DNA of 64,000 bases, taken from Aptenodytes patagonicus. Its lineage: Eukaryota > Chordata > Aves > Sphenisciformes > Spheniscidae. Within the stretch, counting starts at the first letter, position 1. The number at the start of each line of letters is the position of its first letter. A program made the position numbers and the translations under genes. The notes beneath the pieces are model-generated. The model was not told where the DNA came from. It did no database searches and saw only the letters and a program-made list of their open reading frames with translations. Positions 1-12,030 of this stretch are shown here, one piece after another. The stretch is taken from contig NC_134961.1 in assembly GCF_965638725.1 (NCBI RefSeq), positions 7,718,641 through 7,782,640 of the forward strand. The letters run 5' to 3'.

Positions 1-1455
1 GAAAGCGGGAGAGGTTTGTCTTTCTTTTCTCTTCTTATGTTCCTGCAAGGTGCTATTGTACCAGTGGTAGTTGCAGAATAATATACCTCATCCCAGCCCT
101 CTTTACATCATCTGCTGGCTTACAGTAGGCATAGTGTGATCCACACAGAGGATTAGTCACACTAAAACTCTAATACAGGTGTGCAGGCTCAGCAGGACCT
201 TCGCCTTCAAAAAGCCTTTTCTTGACCACTACAGATTTATAAGCAATCTCCGAGAATCCATCCCAGACGGTGACCAGGACGTGTTTAATGATCACAATGC
301 TGCTGCCCAGTTGGGACATCCTCTACCATTTTCACTGGGGCTGAGGTTGCACATCTGTTACATAAAGGCCTAGGGTTGAAATTACTAGTTGGAAGCTTTT
401 GGGCGTATATATCTTTTTTCCTGTTAAGATAGGAAACCAAGGCATTACCTTCTCTCCCTCTCCACAAGGGGAGTCCCTGTAAGCATTAGTTGTGCTTTTC
501 CTTTCATGTTTTGCACGTTCAGGTCCTCTGTTTCTTGGCAAAACATGGTACTCCTGCCAGTCTTGTCCAGCTGCTCCGTCTTCCAGTGTTCCAGGTCATG
601 GCTACCCAGGAAGGACCGAGGGGCCATTTGCGTTTCTGTGTTAGCTTCCAGGGTGCTGAGGGGTGTAACACGTCAGGCCTGAGGAAAAAAAATGACCTGT
701 GGCTCCCCTGTAGTTACTGTTTGAACTACAGCTCCAAGTCAGGGGTTACTGAGAGTGTGCACGTTCCCCTTTGAAAGTAAATCCCCTCTCTGTGACGAGA
801 GGAATGTAGCACGCTCCATTTCAGAGCACCTCCGTAATGGTCAGGATGGGCAGCAAAGCGTGCGGGGCTTGTCCCCAGCCAGCGTAACCCACAGCTACCG
901 GCATGGGGGGAAGGCAGGTACAGCGACCATCCATGCGATGCAGTGAAACACATGACCCTCGAGACCCCTCTCATTCTCCCGGGTCACCTTGCGTAGTTAC
1001 AGCGCTGACTTACTAATAGCCAGGATGTCACCGAGCATTTTAGCCAGATTATCACTAATATTTCTTGGAAAACAAGCCCCCCTACCCCCCATCTATGTCC
1101 TCTCCACCTCAGAACAGTGAAGGGTGCGTTTTTAAAACAGACCTACCTGTTGTGACAGCTAAGCTGACTTTTCACTTTTCCTCCTGCAATACGAGACCAC
1201 AGGAAACTTGCTCATTTTTAACTCGAGAGTCTTTGATGCAAGCCATGCGTTTAGGGAGCCTACCAAGGGCTAGTCCTTCTGCCACAGTGATCATTCCAGG
1301 CAAGGGAAGGCTTAACGCAAAAAAGCACCAGGACCACAGGGTTTTGGTGAAGCAAAGAAACTAACAGCCCTGACAATTATTCTGCATTGATTAAAAAAAG
1401 AGCAGGAATGTCTTTTGTGTGGCTAGCACAAGGATGTTTCAGGGCCTCCTGCAGC

Positions 1456-1461
1456 AATAAA
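1456..1461 (+). terminator. Candidate polyadenylation signal (AATAAA), plus strand
   Basis: A canonical AATAAA lies in an AT-rich stretch. It could end a plus-strand transcript entering from the left, where synteny with human would place DHRS7B. No coding exon of that gene is visible in the window, so the assignment is a guess and the hexamer may be a chance match. Confidence 0.2.
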
Positions 1462-1643
1462 GTACATATTAGCTATGGCAGATCTGCCACTAGTTTAAAA
1501 TTCATCCAGTAGACGGGACTTTAGAAACAAACGATGTCGGGACTGGAAAGGCAGCCTACCCAGCAGCCTTGGCCTACCCGCAGAAAGATGAAGCAGTTGC
1601 GTTTCTTCCCCTCCTCTCTGCCAAGGCAACTGTACATTGTTCC

Positions 1644-1790
1644 TATAAATAGAGGCGCTCCGGATCCCAGCTTCTTTTAACCTTGGAGGGAGACAGCTCG
1701 GCCGCTACCAGCGAGAGAGGCAGAGGGCTCTCGCCACCTAGAAGTGCCTCGATGCCACAGGAGTTTCCTCCAGCCCACCTGCCTGCTCAG
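1644..1790 (+). promoter_or_regulatory. Candidate TATA promoter plus first exon of an unrecognised transcript
   Basis: A consensus TATAAATAG sits at 1,644-1,652. A start of transcription about 30 bases later would fall near 1,675-1,680. A good splice donor, CAG|GTACGA, follows at 1,790/1,791. Upstream, GCCTTGGC (1,565-1,572) and its exact reverse complement GCCAAGGC (1,620-1,627) look like NF1 half-sites. An open frame with ATG at 1,752 runs to 2,168 (about 138 codons), but its product resembles nothing I know and it reads through the donor. It could be a first exon of a non-coding RNA, or chance. Confidence 0.3.
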
Positions 1791-3040
1791 GTACGACTGC
1801 CTACGCGGGTGGTAAAAGCACTTGCTCAGAACTCCCGGCAAACCCCGCCTGCCCAGCACGCACATGGCTGGGATGCATGCCCTGCTAACACAAAAGCTGC
1901 ATCAGCAGAAAAAGCAAAAGTTGGAACCCTGGCCAGAAAAGCCTGCTGCAGTCTGGAGGCGAGGAAGAGTTCTTGGTGCCTGCTGTTGCAATTTGGAAAG
2001 ATAAAGATAGAACTACTGAATTTGGTTTTCGACCCGAGACTCCCTTCCAAGGTCAGTGCTTCAGCTGTGCAGGTCAGACTGCAGCTACCCCTGAAGCAAG
2101 CAGTACACCTGCGTGCAGGCAGCTTTTATTACAGGGCTTTGCTCTTGTATTCAGCTCATAACACTTAAAGCTGTGCCAAGCCAGCCTTGTAAATGCAAGC
2201 CACGCCTATTTTCCATCTGGTAGGAGGAGATTAAAGAAAGCAAACCCCTGTCTTTTAAAAGTAACTGGCAGATCTTGCAAAACAGTAAATACTGCCCATT
2301 CTAAGAACAAGATTTTGACAGTTTTAAGCTAGAAGATGAATTAATGCACAAGATGGAATTCTAAAATTTCAGGTAACACAGTTACAAGACTCAATCACGT
2401 GGATGCCTTGCAGCAGTAGCGGGCAGCTCCAGAAGTGTGTGTTCCAAGCAAGAGCAGTGGAATTGCATAGCCGGGGCACAGCCGTCCGAGTGTCAGCGGC
2501 GGTAACAAAGCACAAAGGTAAGACAGCTGGACTCCTCCCTCGGCAGTCCTCAGCTGCACGCGGTACAACGCGTTTCAGTGGAGATGTATCTACATGAGGA
2601 AGAACTTGTACAGGAACTGAGCAGAATGTGTTTGTAGCTGGAAACTTAAGAGTGTTATCTCCATTGTGCAGAGAAGTAATGGTTGGGCAGGTGGCAGGGC
2701 AGCAGAGGATTTGGACACCTTTAGCCCCAGCCATCAATGTTTAAGCAATTACCAAAACACTGGGGTAACAAGTACGCCCTCTTCCAAGACACAAAACTAG
2801 TCAAGCGAGAGGGAAAGCAACACTCTACAGCTATTCCTTCAACAGATGGCTGCTGCGAAGTAACATGGATGCTGCTGCCATGTGCAACAGACAAGAGGAA
2901 TATCAGGTCTGTGTGTGAGCATGCATAAATGATCACCACCACTGGAGTTCTCAGCAAAGCCTCCATCCCCTAGAAGCACACTATAAAAGGGAACTATGAT
3001 AACAGTAACAAGAGAGCAAAACCATTTGAAATTCTCATCC

Positions 3041-3046
3041 TTTAAT
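3041..3046 (-). terminator. TMEM11: Candidate TMEM11 polyadenylation signal (ATTAAA)
   Basis: Read on the minus strand this is ATTAAA, the commonest variant poly(A) signal, about 365 bases after the TMEM11 stop codon. A T-rich stretch follows at 3,000-3,030. It would give a 3' UTR of about 390 bases that includes a 15-base homopolymer (3,109-3,123). A canonical AATAAA also exists further on, at 2,130-2,125 (minus strand), so a longer 3' UTR is possible. Confidence 0.4.
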
Positions 3047-3410
3047 GGTCAATGATAACTTCTGGCTGGTTCTGTGTAATACAATTAAACAACATACTTA
3101 AATGTTTCAAAAAAAAAAAAAAAGGAAGCTCTCACCCCCCTTTCTATAGCTTTCTTTCATCGACATTCCGCTGCTGGACTGGACTCCCATGGCCTAACAT
3201 ACAGCTCGCAAGTCACCACACATCCACGTCTTAAGTGTAACGAAGAACTGAAAAACCTTGGTGCACCAGTGATGTGTTATTTTAAAAATAACAGCTCTAT
3301 TAAACCAAATCCTTCCCAGTCTCCACTGCTTCTCAAAGAGGAAAAACAAAATGTTACTGCGGGAGTCTTAATACACTCGTCTTTGTGGGTTTCGCTCTTC
3401 CCTGCTGAAG

Positions 3411-3927
3411 TCATACAGCATAGAGTTCATAGATCTTCTTTACACAGTACACCAGGGCAGCGAGTGCTATCGTGTTATGCAGTCTCTTTCTGTGCAGGTC
3501 GTCCTTCCTCACCAGCACCACCGGAGTGGAGGAGGTGAGCGTATGCAGGGGCAGGCGGGAAAGTTTATAGGCATCGTACTCTACTTGGTACTTGCAACAG
3601 GGATCAAATTGCCAAGAGATACCATAAAGGGTGCAGCAAGCCACGCTCAGCACGCCAGCAGGCAGGGAGATGTAGTGAGAATAATCTACTGGAAGTGCCA
3701 GAGGGGTGAAGAGACAGGTGGTGCCCGCTAACACGGCGGTCTTGTGCAGGCAGTTCCCGACAGTGATCCAGCGGGCCGTCTCATCCCCAATGCGAGTGGG
3801 CTCTATCACTATGTATTTGTACTGGGCTTCCAGCGCCTGCTCCAGCTCATACTCAAACTGGTCCTGAGCATTCTCTCCATTGTAGATCTCATGCACGATG
3901 TAACAGTCCGTGGAGGACAAGGTGACC
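3411..3927 (-). CDS. TMEM11: TMEM11 coding exon 2 (terminal)
   Basis: The acceptor reads TTAACAG|GGTCACC at 3,928/3,927 on the minus strand. The first base completes the split Arg codon and the frame runs 171 codons to a TGA at 3,413-3,411. This exon holds both main membrane segments and nearly all of the protein. Confidence 0.96.
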
Positions 3928-6900
3928 CTGTTAACAGGAAACACGGAATTAAAACTACAGAGCTTAAAGACGGACTTTTCACCTGCCCAGCTGTGAGAAC
4001 AGGAGAGAAAAATGCCCCAAGTGAGGGCAGCCCCGCAAGGTCAGTCACTGCCTCTGTTCAACGACAAGCAGCTTTTTCAAATCAGGATTCATTTCACATC
4101 AGCTAATTATGCCTGCTGTACGTGAAGTCATCCCAAAATAAGGCAGTGTATTTTTCCTTACCTCTTCCTAACTTGGAGGAGCTAGAACATTGTGAGAAAA
4201 AAGGATCTTGTTAACAACCCTGAAATGGTTCCTCACACTGATACCCAAGCAGTTTCTCTAGAGATACCGGAAGCGTCACACCTTAGCGACCGCACCACAT
4301 CAATGAATGAACCGTACAGACTTAAGGAGTTTGCACAGAAAATAAGACTAGCAACTCATCCATCAAGAGGGCAGGTTGCGCTGGAAGGTTTTAAAAGAGG
4401 AAGCATCTTCAGATGAATGTGTTTGCTTTCTCCCCACAATAACTACCTCCTTGCCACTGATGCAGCTTGCTATTTAGTCCTCCATAGTAAATCCAACCTA
4501 GTAAATCCATAGTAAATCCAACAAGGATGGCCAAGAAACATTGCTGGAAGTGAAGGTGAAACAGGTAGCAGAGCACTCAGTTTGTTACAGAACGGTTCAC
4601 TCCCTCTCCTCAAACAGGATGCGGCAAAGCAAGAAAGGAACTTTTTTTTTTAATCCAGGCAGGCTTTAACAGTGAAGAAAGAGCCGCTCACTTTACCTTG
4701 GAGCAGGCTCCCTACTGACAGGGGACCGATTCACAAGACTTGTACATCCCCCGTTTGAGTAGCAGCTTTTAGCTACCTGAAGTCACATCAGTTTCCACCT
4801 TCCCTCCACCCTCTTCACACACATCACCTTAGCTGCAGCTACAGTAATGTAACAGATGGCTAAGTAATAGGATTATGACTGTTTACCTGCGCTGAGAAAG
4901 CGTAAAAGCCCATCCATTAGAACAAGGCAAAATCCTCCCTTCTAAGCAGAAGAAATAACTATTTCTGACATACTTGTGCTTAACCAGAGCAAAACGGAGC
5001 ACGTGGCCTCTCAAGGATAAAAATATCTAGCAGATTCCTTTAGCAGAAGGAGAACAAGCCGCACACATATTCGACCTAATCACAGCAGACAAAACAGCCT
5101 CATCCCAGCAGCATTTAGACCCTCCCAATATTGGGAGGCAAGACACTGCTGAGATGGAAAATGAAACTGGCACTTTTTGCTCCGTTAGTACAATGGTACT
5201 TATGTGCATGCACTGGAAAATAAGGGAGAAAAACACATTCGCAAGCCGCTGTGTTACCAGACATTACCCTTAATGTGCAGCTCCATTCATGCTGCAAAGG
5301 ATATCGTGCAGTGGCCATCTGTAATCAAGAATATTGTTAAATTATAAGCTGTTGCCAGAAGTAGCTGCTTTTGTGAACAGCGGCAAACATACCAAACAGC
5401 AGGACCCAAGATGTACCAGCCTCTCTCAAAGCAGAGTAATAAGCAGTTTCATTAAAAGTCTGGCTGGAATTTATATAAACTACAGGGAAAACTCAACTTA
5501 CAAGCTACAGAACTTGGCCTGTTCACAGGTAGAAAGAAAAATAAAAATCCACCTGGATGCTGTGTACACCAGTGGCTTCTTTAAGGCCATCATCTTGTCA
5601 GGTATCGTTTGGAAAATTATGATTAACCCTTTCAGCACAGGACGTGGTGGGCTCCGACGTTCTGTAGCGAGTTGGCAAGTATTTAAAGAAAAATTTTGAA
5701 GGACAGCACCTATATAAAAGATTTTACAGAGTACTACATCTCTAATATAACTAAGTATATCAGCTAACATTAAGGAGTTTCTAACGAAGAACTAGTTAAC
5801 CAGGTGTTACGCCGATACATTAAGGACACAGCTGGTAATGGTTTCTGCCAAGGATTTTTTTTTCTTGGTGACAACTGTTCCACATGCAGCTTCTTCCAAA
5901 TCAAAAATTCCAGTTTCATTACAGAAGACACGCTGAGCCTTAAGGTAACTCGGTAAAACACCACCAATGACTATCTGAAACCACTTGCTAAGGCATAATG
6001 ACTTCAGGGAAAAGCTATTGCTGAAAGGCATTTTCAAGCTGGAAGCTGACCCAGTGCTAACACAACCCTCCAGATAAAATTGGTGTTTCCTACCAAGGAG
6101 GATGTTCAGCGTTTTGTAATACCTAGGAACATGCAGCGTGGGTCTGCAAAACAGAGAAGCAGAATCCAAACTCACCTAAGAACTCCGCAGAGGCTTAGGA
6201 ACAGCACAATAGCCTAGTCACCCCAGGATCTCCCTGCCATCACTGGGAAAACAAGGGTGAAGCAAGCCCATTTCTTCTCTGCCTGTACAAGAGCCATGGG
6301 GAACTGGGCTTCCAACTCCAGGAATTAAGTCAAGTAACTACATTATGTGGGATTTCTCCAGGCTCAGTGTCAGGACAGGCGGCACTAACCTATCAGCCTC
6401 ATCTGAGCGAGGAGAAATCTTGCCTGTTCTTCCCTCTGAATATCCCTTCTTTCCTTTCACCGTAATGTACGCAAACCGAGCCATACCACAAGCAACAGCC
6501 ACCTGTCAGAGAGAGCAGGAATCCAACAGACTTTGGCCAGAGGCAGTACTGTCCATCTCTTCTGGAATCTTTTGGCTTGCCAGACTCTGGGGCTTTATAA
6601 CAATAAAGTCAAGAAAAGCACAATCCTCCTAAGCCAAAACAAGCAGATCTTAAAATATGTTCTGCTGAAAAAAAATCACTGGGAAATAAACTGCACAAAG
6701 GCTTCATCCCTGATAGAGCCTGGCCCCTTAACTATGCTGTTTCTCCAAATTAGTCCTCTAATATGGGAATAAATCTCTATCACAGTGCTGAAGCTGCAAA
6801 TGGCAAAACGGGCAAACCAAAAACAAAGGACAAAGAATGAAAAATTAGCTGTTCAAACAATAGGACACATGAAGAGTCAGCAACGCAAGCAGAAAGTCTC

Positions 6901-9900
6901 CATTTCTGTAACAGAGGAAGCGGGGTTTATCACGTATTACTTTCACACAAGAACTGGCTGCCCCTGGAAGATGAAAAGCTGAAGACTGGTTTGTTTTCAG
7001 ATGATATAGAAAGAGACACATGAGATACGTGGGCTTGAGAAGGTTTTAGGCCTCATTGGCTTGCAGAGTAGGACTGAGGACCTCAATCCACAGACGCAAT
7101 CTCTCCTGACACAGCCTTTCAATTGAACGCAGCAGCTGCACATGAACAAATCCAGTCAAAGCAATTGGATTTGCTCAAACACTGGAGACTATGGAGTTTG
7201 CCTTTTGGAGCTTGTCCCCCACCCCCCAGCAATGACAAAAATGCAGAGCTATGCAATCAACCCCAAGCTGGCATCCACTGTTTATGAAGTGTGGCGATTT
7301 CATATAAATTCCATTTTACTTAAAAGAATAGCAGATAACCAGTGTCAGAGAGGATCTAGTTCCAGAAGTCATAAAATGCTGCCACATGCTCAGAAGCCCA
7401 GCATGCTATTTACTAGACAGAGCAGAACCTAAAAGCAGTCGTTAATATTATTCAATCAAATGTGTTTCCAGGACCTGCCTCCCCACCCCAAAAAAAGAGG
7501 GCTACGTTAAAAAGCTGTACAGCTGTTCTATAAGAATAGTTCTGGACCTTATATCCAAATAGTTTATTCTGTTGCAGGTTCACACATCCTATTCTTGAGA
7601 AATTTTAAATGTCTCATTCCTGGTGCCAACGGCACGCATAGATGGGGGAATGTGACAGTACTCAACTATTCAGTATAGAAAGATGAAAATAATTTAAAAT
7701 CACTGATGTAAACTTTTGGTATTGCCAAAGTTATAAATAAGGAATCAGTTGTGAACAGAGCTACCACCAGCAGGAGGGGCGGAAGTGTCTGTCTTCGCTA
7801 TAGGGCAAGCTTCAAATTACATTTGGATTACCTTCCTAACATGGGAATATCGGAGAGCACTGGGAGAGGGGTGCTGCAGCTGGCTGAACAATAGCAACTC
7901 CAGCGGTTTCCCAGTTACAGCCCTCAAAGCAGCTCCATTTCTCTGCCTCCAACGTGGAAGCAGCCTCCTAGCTGCCTCTTGAAAACAGCAGCCTGTCTGT
8001 TAAATATAAGTTTCAACTGGATAATCGTTATGGATGAAGAGATAAATACCCTTTCTAAGGAGGAGGAAAAGACCTTAACTTTTGTCAGGTGCCAACTGGC
8101 AAAGAGAGAAACAAACGAACACAGCGCTGAGAACAGGGCAGATGACAACATCCTGGAAGAAACCCCAGCATCCTTCTACCACTGTCCACTTGCAGGGGAG
8201 AACGACTGAGCCGCACGAGTTTGTTGCTCTCAGCCTAATGGTGTTCCTCGATCTGCCAGCTAGGCTTTTGGCGAGGGTTTCAAGTCATCCATCTATCTCA
8301 GTTCTGCAAAATGTTCCGAATTGCAATTAGAAACAATCTCAATCTGCACAAAGCACAGGTACAGTTCTGTGCAAAAATAGTTCTTTTTAAACCCCTCCCA
8401 TAACACGGAGGTCAAGTTTTGTTTGCTTTTTTAAAAGAATGTTCCTGGACAACAGTATTGCTCAGAGCACCAAACATACATTCAGATTAACTGTAAATGA
8501 AGACCAGTCTGATTAGTAGGTTAAAAAAAAAAAAAAAAAAAGAGAAGCTTGCAGCAGTGTGATAACGCCTGTCACAAGCAGTGCACACACACACACACAC
8601 AAAATCTAGTTTAGCAATACAACAGAGGGACTTCATGCTGGCTGTGCAAGTGGACTGCAGATAAAGGACATTACCGATGGCCAAAGCACAATGTCTGGGG
8701 TCATTATTAGCATCTTAGCCAAGCTTGAGTAAGTCAGTAAAGTCAAGGCATGACAAATTCAAAAACTAAACTTCCCTCCCCCCACGTAAATCCTTCTTGA
8801 AATTTAATTTAATTTCAAGATTAAGGAATGAGCCATGGTCTGGCTTTAATTCTCAGTGGAAATACTCCACCTCAAAGTCTTATTCAACAGTGTATTTTCC
8901 TACTCAGGAGAGCTCCAGGATATGGCATACAGAAAGTATGAACACATCCCAGCTCAAGCACCCAAAGATTTGTTTCTCTGCTGAACGTCCACACGATCTA
9001 CCAGTCTCAGGCCATTAGCCACGGCTGTCAGGCCTATGGCTTCTTAAAGGCCATTCTCAACAGGTTCTCAATGGATGAATTAAAGCGGAGGAAGAATGGG
9101 AAGATCGTAGCAATAAAGCAAGACTTCCGTTCAAAATATACACCTTAAATACAAATAGGAAAGAGAACAGGAGAACATAGATGAGATCTTCAAGCAGCCT
9201 CAGCAAGGGAAGACGACACTGAGGAAAACATCCCCAAACCGTAACAAAAAACTCCAGCCACCAGAACAAAAAGAGGTGTCAATTTTAAGTCAACTAATGA
9301 TTAGCCAGGCTAATGGAAATAGGTCAATCATTGCTGTAAGCAAACAGAGTACCAGAAATCTGAGCAGCGCAGGTAGCGAATGGAGAGACCTCTTTAAGGG
9401 CGCAGAGAAGCCAGTACATGCAGTGGTGGTGACATTAAAGCTGTTCTTTCTGGAGTTTGTTAGAACATCTCCCGGGGAAACAAATGGCATTCTGTCTTGT
9501 GTTCTGGCGGTCATCGTGCTGAATTTTATACAAAAACACTAAGTACAATTCAGTGTCTGTTCTGTATAAAAAAGTTGTTTTGGTCTACAAATTAACAATT
9601 CCCTTTAGACAGTCTCCATTAAAGAGTCTATCCAGAATGAAGAAGAACAAATATTTAGTTGGTTCTCTTCAGTGTTTTGGGTTATTTTGTTTAACCTTAT
9701 TATTTCACCACCAGAGCGCCAGCTGGAGTTCACAGCCAACATCCTTTGAAACTAATGTCCTTACATTTAGTCCTATTGAGGAAAGCACTTTCTGACCAAT
9801 TACAGACTTCCTTGTATCAATAAAGTAATTTATGAAGGGATACAGTCTCCACAGATGAGAGTTGCTGGGCTTTTTTTTTTTTTTCTTTTTTTAAATGAAA

Positions 9901-12030
9901 GCTGGTCTAGTCTAATGGCAGACAGTATTTTATTCACTACTGAGTCTCCTCACACCACCTCCCAACACACAGATGCCTTTCAGACTAGCTGGCTGACAAC
10001 TATAAAAACTCCTTGAAGCAGCTCATTTATGAGGAAAGCTGGATTAGCATATTCAGTTCAAAGGAACGTGTCTTCGGACAAGAATCCTGCCCAGTGTAAG
10101 AAAACTGTATTCACCATATAAAAAGCGTATGTCATCATTTGATGACATCAGGTCTGTCAGCACTGCCTTTTACACAACTTGCGTTGCCAGCAGTCAAACA
10201 AGATCAGTAGGTGTGATTTAGGATTAGCCGCTGATGGAGAGAGGCAGAGGCCCAGTCACGCGTATCTCCAGCTCTGCAATTGCAAGGAAGAAGTAGTACC
10301 TAGCTGACATCACCCAATACCTATCAGAAGCATGATCTTCCATCACGTTCGTACGGGACGACACCTAAAAGAACCACCATCTTTTGATAGGGATTGTGAA
10401 ACGCTGGTCAGTGGTGTCTCTTGTTCTGCTATGTCACTTCTGTGCTTTCTTATACTTAGCTATATGCTTCTCATTGCCAAAGGAAAAATAATACATGCGG
10501 CAGGTTCATGAAGTAGCTCATGTTTATGAATAAGTATTTTTGATCATAAGATCAAGAGTAATCGTAGCTTAAAAAAACCCAAACAATCACCTCAAACTAC
10601 AATTAGATTATTGTATAGTTCACAGATTAAGTTAGAAGGTAACAACTCACTTTTAAGTCTGCATCAGTTTTCACCCTGGCAGAATAATTTTCATTGACGT
10701 TATTAAGTGCTCTTTTCCATGTTTTTTTTCTTCACTTCTGCTGGGAGGACAGGGCTACCACATGAAAACTCCACACCTCATGTGCTTAGCGCTGGGGCAG
10801 GTGCCAGCACTGGGCGCAGACAACTTTACCACTATGCCACTGAGCTCTGTGGTATTCTTAGTTGTTTATATAAACTACACTGATGCAGTAATTCCATTGG
10901 CTCTTCCAGTTCAATTACTTTTAAATTCCCTGAACACAGACAGCATTCCTGCAATTCACATTAGCGCCAGAATTTTAAGGGCTACTTGCGGCTCTCCTTA
11001 GCTATGTAGATTCAACACCATCAAAAAGAATACCGTTGAATTACAGCAAGGGAACAAAATAAAGCAAAAGCCACAGCAAAAATTAAGAGAGAGATCAGAG
11101 TCTCTACATAAGGCAGCAGGACAAAACTCCTCACAATAAAAACGCAGCAGCTTTCAGCAGCTGCTGGTTACATCAGTCAGCCCTGGGGCAAACCAGGGAA
11201 AATGCCAACGTAAGGAAATACAGGATTTAACTAGACATTTTAAGTAGGTAAAGAACTGCGCATACAGATTTCAAAGTAGCTCAGCAAGATTTTCCTCTGT
11301 CTCTTTTTGCTGTTTTAAAGTTATGATTCCCGAACTTCTACAGCTACTCTGCGGGTAGCTCCAGCATGTCCTAGCTGCTCCTCCGTCCTGACAAAGGCAA
11401 AGAGGGAGCGTTACAGAGCTCTCCGCGAGCGCCGAAGGCGGCAACCGCCGCCCGCCCCGGCCCCGCGGATCAGGGGAGCGCGGCGGCTCCACGCTGAACC
11501 CCCAAGCGGCCGGGACCGCCGCGGCCGCCCGCAGAAGGAGGTCACCCTGGAGGTCGTCGTTACCCTCACCGCCTTTAAAAATAGCCGTGGAAGGAGCCTC
11601 CCCAGGGCTGGCCCTCCTCCACCCCGGCCCCGAACGCCTCATCCCCGGCGGCGGGATGGGCTGCGGCCACCGCCACCCTGCGGGCCACGCTGACCTTCCC
11701 CGGCCCCGGCCCCCTCCGCGGCCCCATCCCCGCGCCCGCCCACAGCGGGAGACCGCCGGCCCCGGCGAGCCCCTCCGCCCCAGCGCCACCTCAGCGGGGC
11801 CGCGTCCCCCGCTCGCCCTGCCCGGCAACGCTCCCCTCAGCGGGGCCCCCGCCCTTGCCCCGGGGTCGCGGGGAGCCCCGGGCGGCTGCAGCCCGCCTCC
11901 TCCTGCTCCCTGCCGGCCCGAGGCGCCTCAGCAGCCCCGCACCCTCCACCCCAGCCACAGCTCACCTCTCCCGGCCGCCACCGCTGTTGGTGCTGCCGGG
12001 GCCAGCGCGCCTCCTTCCCCACGCCGCCAT
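3411..12030 (-). CDS. TMEM11: TMEM11, mitochondrial membrane morphology protein (two coding exons)
   Basis: The coding sequence joins 12,030-11,966 to 3,927-3,411 on the minus strand and encodes 193 residues; the human protein has 192. The N-terminus (MAAWGRRR, then a Gly/Ser-rich stretch) and the whole of exon 2 match the vertebrate TMEM11 family as I know it. The hydrophobic segments sit at about residues 82-102 and 108-126, with a third hydrophobic stretch near the C-terminus (about 173-183) before the ending YELYAV. Known for the family: TMEM11 (fly PMI) is a mitochondrial membrane protein needed for normal mitochondrial and cristae shape, and it is reported to bind the mitophagy receptors BNIP3 and BNIP3L. 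The start is chosen by homology and a strong context (A at -3, G at +4). The frame stays open upstream of it without an ATG. No breaks are visible. Confidence 0.96.
4485..4520. repeat. Three copies of an 11-base direct repeat
   Basis: TAGTAAATCCA occurs at 4,485, 4,499 and 4,510. This is a small local duplication in the TMEM11 intron with no evident function. Confidence 0.8.
8523..8601. repeat. Poly(A) tract and (CA)n microsatellite
   Basis: A run of 19 A at 8,523-8,541 is followed, 42 bases on, by a (CA)9 run at 8,584-8,601. Both are likely length-variable. The poly(A) could mark the end of an old retroposed copy, but the sequence before it resembles no element I recognise. Confidence 0.85.
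8796..8819. repeat. AT-rich inverted repeat
   Basis: Arms CTTGAAATT and AATTTCAAG are perfect 9-base complements separated by 6 bases. Confidence 0.8.
10129..10148. repeat. Perfect palindrome with CRE-like half-sites
   Basis: Arms ATGTCATCA and TGATGACAT flank two T residues. The element contains TGACATCA-type ATF/CREB-like sequence on both strands. A TATAAAAAG motif lies just upstream at 10,117-10,125. A role as a promoter element inside the TMEM11 intron is speculative. Confidence 0.7.
11966..12030 (-). CDS. TMEM11: TMEM11 coding exon 1
   Basis: The 65 coding bases encode residues 1-21 plus two bases of codon 22 (Arg). The donor reads GAGAG|GTGAGC at 11,966/11,965, a consensus site. The exon lies in a CpG island and its start codon sits inside a YY1 motif. 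Confidence 0.94.

Larger units (their letters stand above)
1..3040. other. Intergenic region, no recognised coding exon
   Basis: I read all frames and found no exon of a known gene. In the human map DHRS7B lies on this side of TMEM11, but I could not find its conserved C-terminal sequence here. The region may still hold 3' UTR sequence of that neighbour, which is inference only. Two items stand out and are listed separately: an AATAAA on the plus strand at 1,456-1,461, and a TATA-type promoter candidate at 1,644-1,652 followed by a splice donor at 1,790/1,791. Confidence 0.5.
3928..11965 (-). other. TMEM11: TMEM11 intron 1 (about 8.0 kb)
   Basis: The intron is bounded by consensus GT and AG. 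It is mostly AT-rich and holds no recognisable exon. It contains a three-copy 11-base repeat (4,485-4,520), a poly(A) tract with a (CA)n run (8,523-8,601), a palindrome at 8,796-8,819, a TATA motif with a 9-base-arm palindrome (10,117-10,148), and a tRNA-A-box-like sequence (10,829-10,839). The last 600 bases before exon 1 belong to the CpG island and are very GC-rich. Confidence 0.85.

Noticed and set aside
1-3000. Terminal exons of DHRS7B
   Set aside because: Expected from human gene order, but I found no match to its conserved C-terminal sequence on either strand.
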